A stretch of 30,115 nucleotides of DNA from Rhizopus sp. PT2906. Lineage: Eukaryota > Mucoromycota > Mucoromycetes > Mucorales > Rhizopodaceae. The stretch is taken from positions 1 to 30,115 of the forward strand of contig JAMYHX010000532.1 of the NCBI GenBank assembly GCA_025529335.1, given 5' to 3'. The position numbers were made by a program, and so were the translations under genes. The stretch's first letter is position 1; the number at the start of each line of letters is the position of its first letter. Positions 30,020-30,115 of the stretch are shown piece by piece. The notes beneath the pieces were generated by a model. The model had not been told where the DNA came from. It saw only the letters and a program-made list of their open reading frames with translations, and made no database searches.

Positions 30020-30115
30020 TGTAATTTTCCGTAAGGGTGTTGTAGAGGCTGTTGTTAATATAGAAAGTTTTCTTGAGATTTATAAGTTTAGGTGCTTGAA
30101 GTGACCACCAGATCT
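30020..30115. repeat. Imperfect direct repeat, copy 2 (cut by window end)
   Basis: Second copy of the unit at 29698-29791; it ends at the AGATCT shared by both copies, exactly where the window ends, so the repeat may extend further. Differences are mostly single transitions and a few-base gap near the start. Confidence 0.9.

Overview
The window is nuclear DNA of a fungus, most likely an early-diverging mould of the Mucorales (Mucoromycota). The reasons are AT-rich sequence, many very short spliceosomal introns (55 modelled in host genes, nearly all 40-80 bp), tightly packed genes, polypyrimidine leaders before start codons, and typically fungal families (Cet1-type RNA triphosphatase, Zn2Cys6 regulator, Sds23/Moc1, Nrg1-like zinc finger). 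I built every gene model by hand by joining reading frames at GT-AG (three times GC-AG) introns and checking that phase and family motifs agree.

Left arm (1-9.5 kb): a decayed TnpB/Fanzor-like tail (about 3-165); mRNA 5'-triphosphatase (+); a PP2C phosphatase (-) whose stop codon lies 9 bp from the previous one; then three minus-strand metabolic genes in a row: a short-chain (propionyl/acetyl) acyl-CoA synthetase, an M20D/PM20D2-like amidohydrolase, and an AtuA/DUF1446 protein. The last three could form a small acyl or amide catabolic neighbourhood, but this is inference.

Transposon-rich middle (9.5-17 kb): a Helitron helicase relic, directly followed on the same strand by a nearly complete Fanzor, the eukaryotic relative of TnpB RNA-guided nucleases. 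The Fanzor keeps the RuvC aspartate, glutamate and aspartate, a four-cysteine zinc ribbon and one plausible intron, but carries one TGA and one 2-nt frameshift. About 115 bp downstream an 8-bp hairpin precedes CTAG followed by T, as at a Helitron 3' end. This suggests a decayed Helitron carrying a Fanzor, and is the most interesting part of the window. Nearby lie a zinc-knuckle relic, a PCL-type cyclin gene and an unrecognised broken coding fragment.

Right arm (17-28 kb): VPS29 of retromer (with a 6-nt first coding exon), an alpha/beta hydrolase, a Yap-like bZIP, a Zn2Cys6 regulator rich in glutamine, an Sds23/Moc1-type four-CBS protein, an Nrg1-like C2H2 factor, a WBP2-like GRAM protein ending in PPxY, maleylacetoacetate isomerase, and the histone-fold DNA polymerase epsilon subunit Dpb4/POLE3. 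The last two start divergently, 157 bp apart. From 28.2 kb to the end I see no gene, only AT-rich DNA and one imperfect direct repeat of about 95 bp, 325 bp apart. I saw no tRNA, rRNA or CRISPR array.
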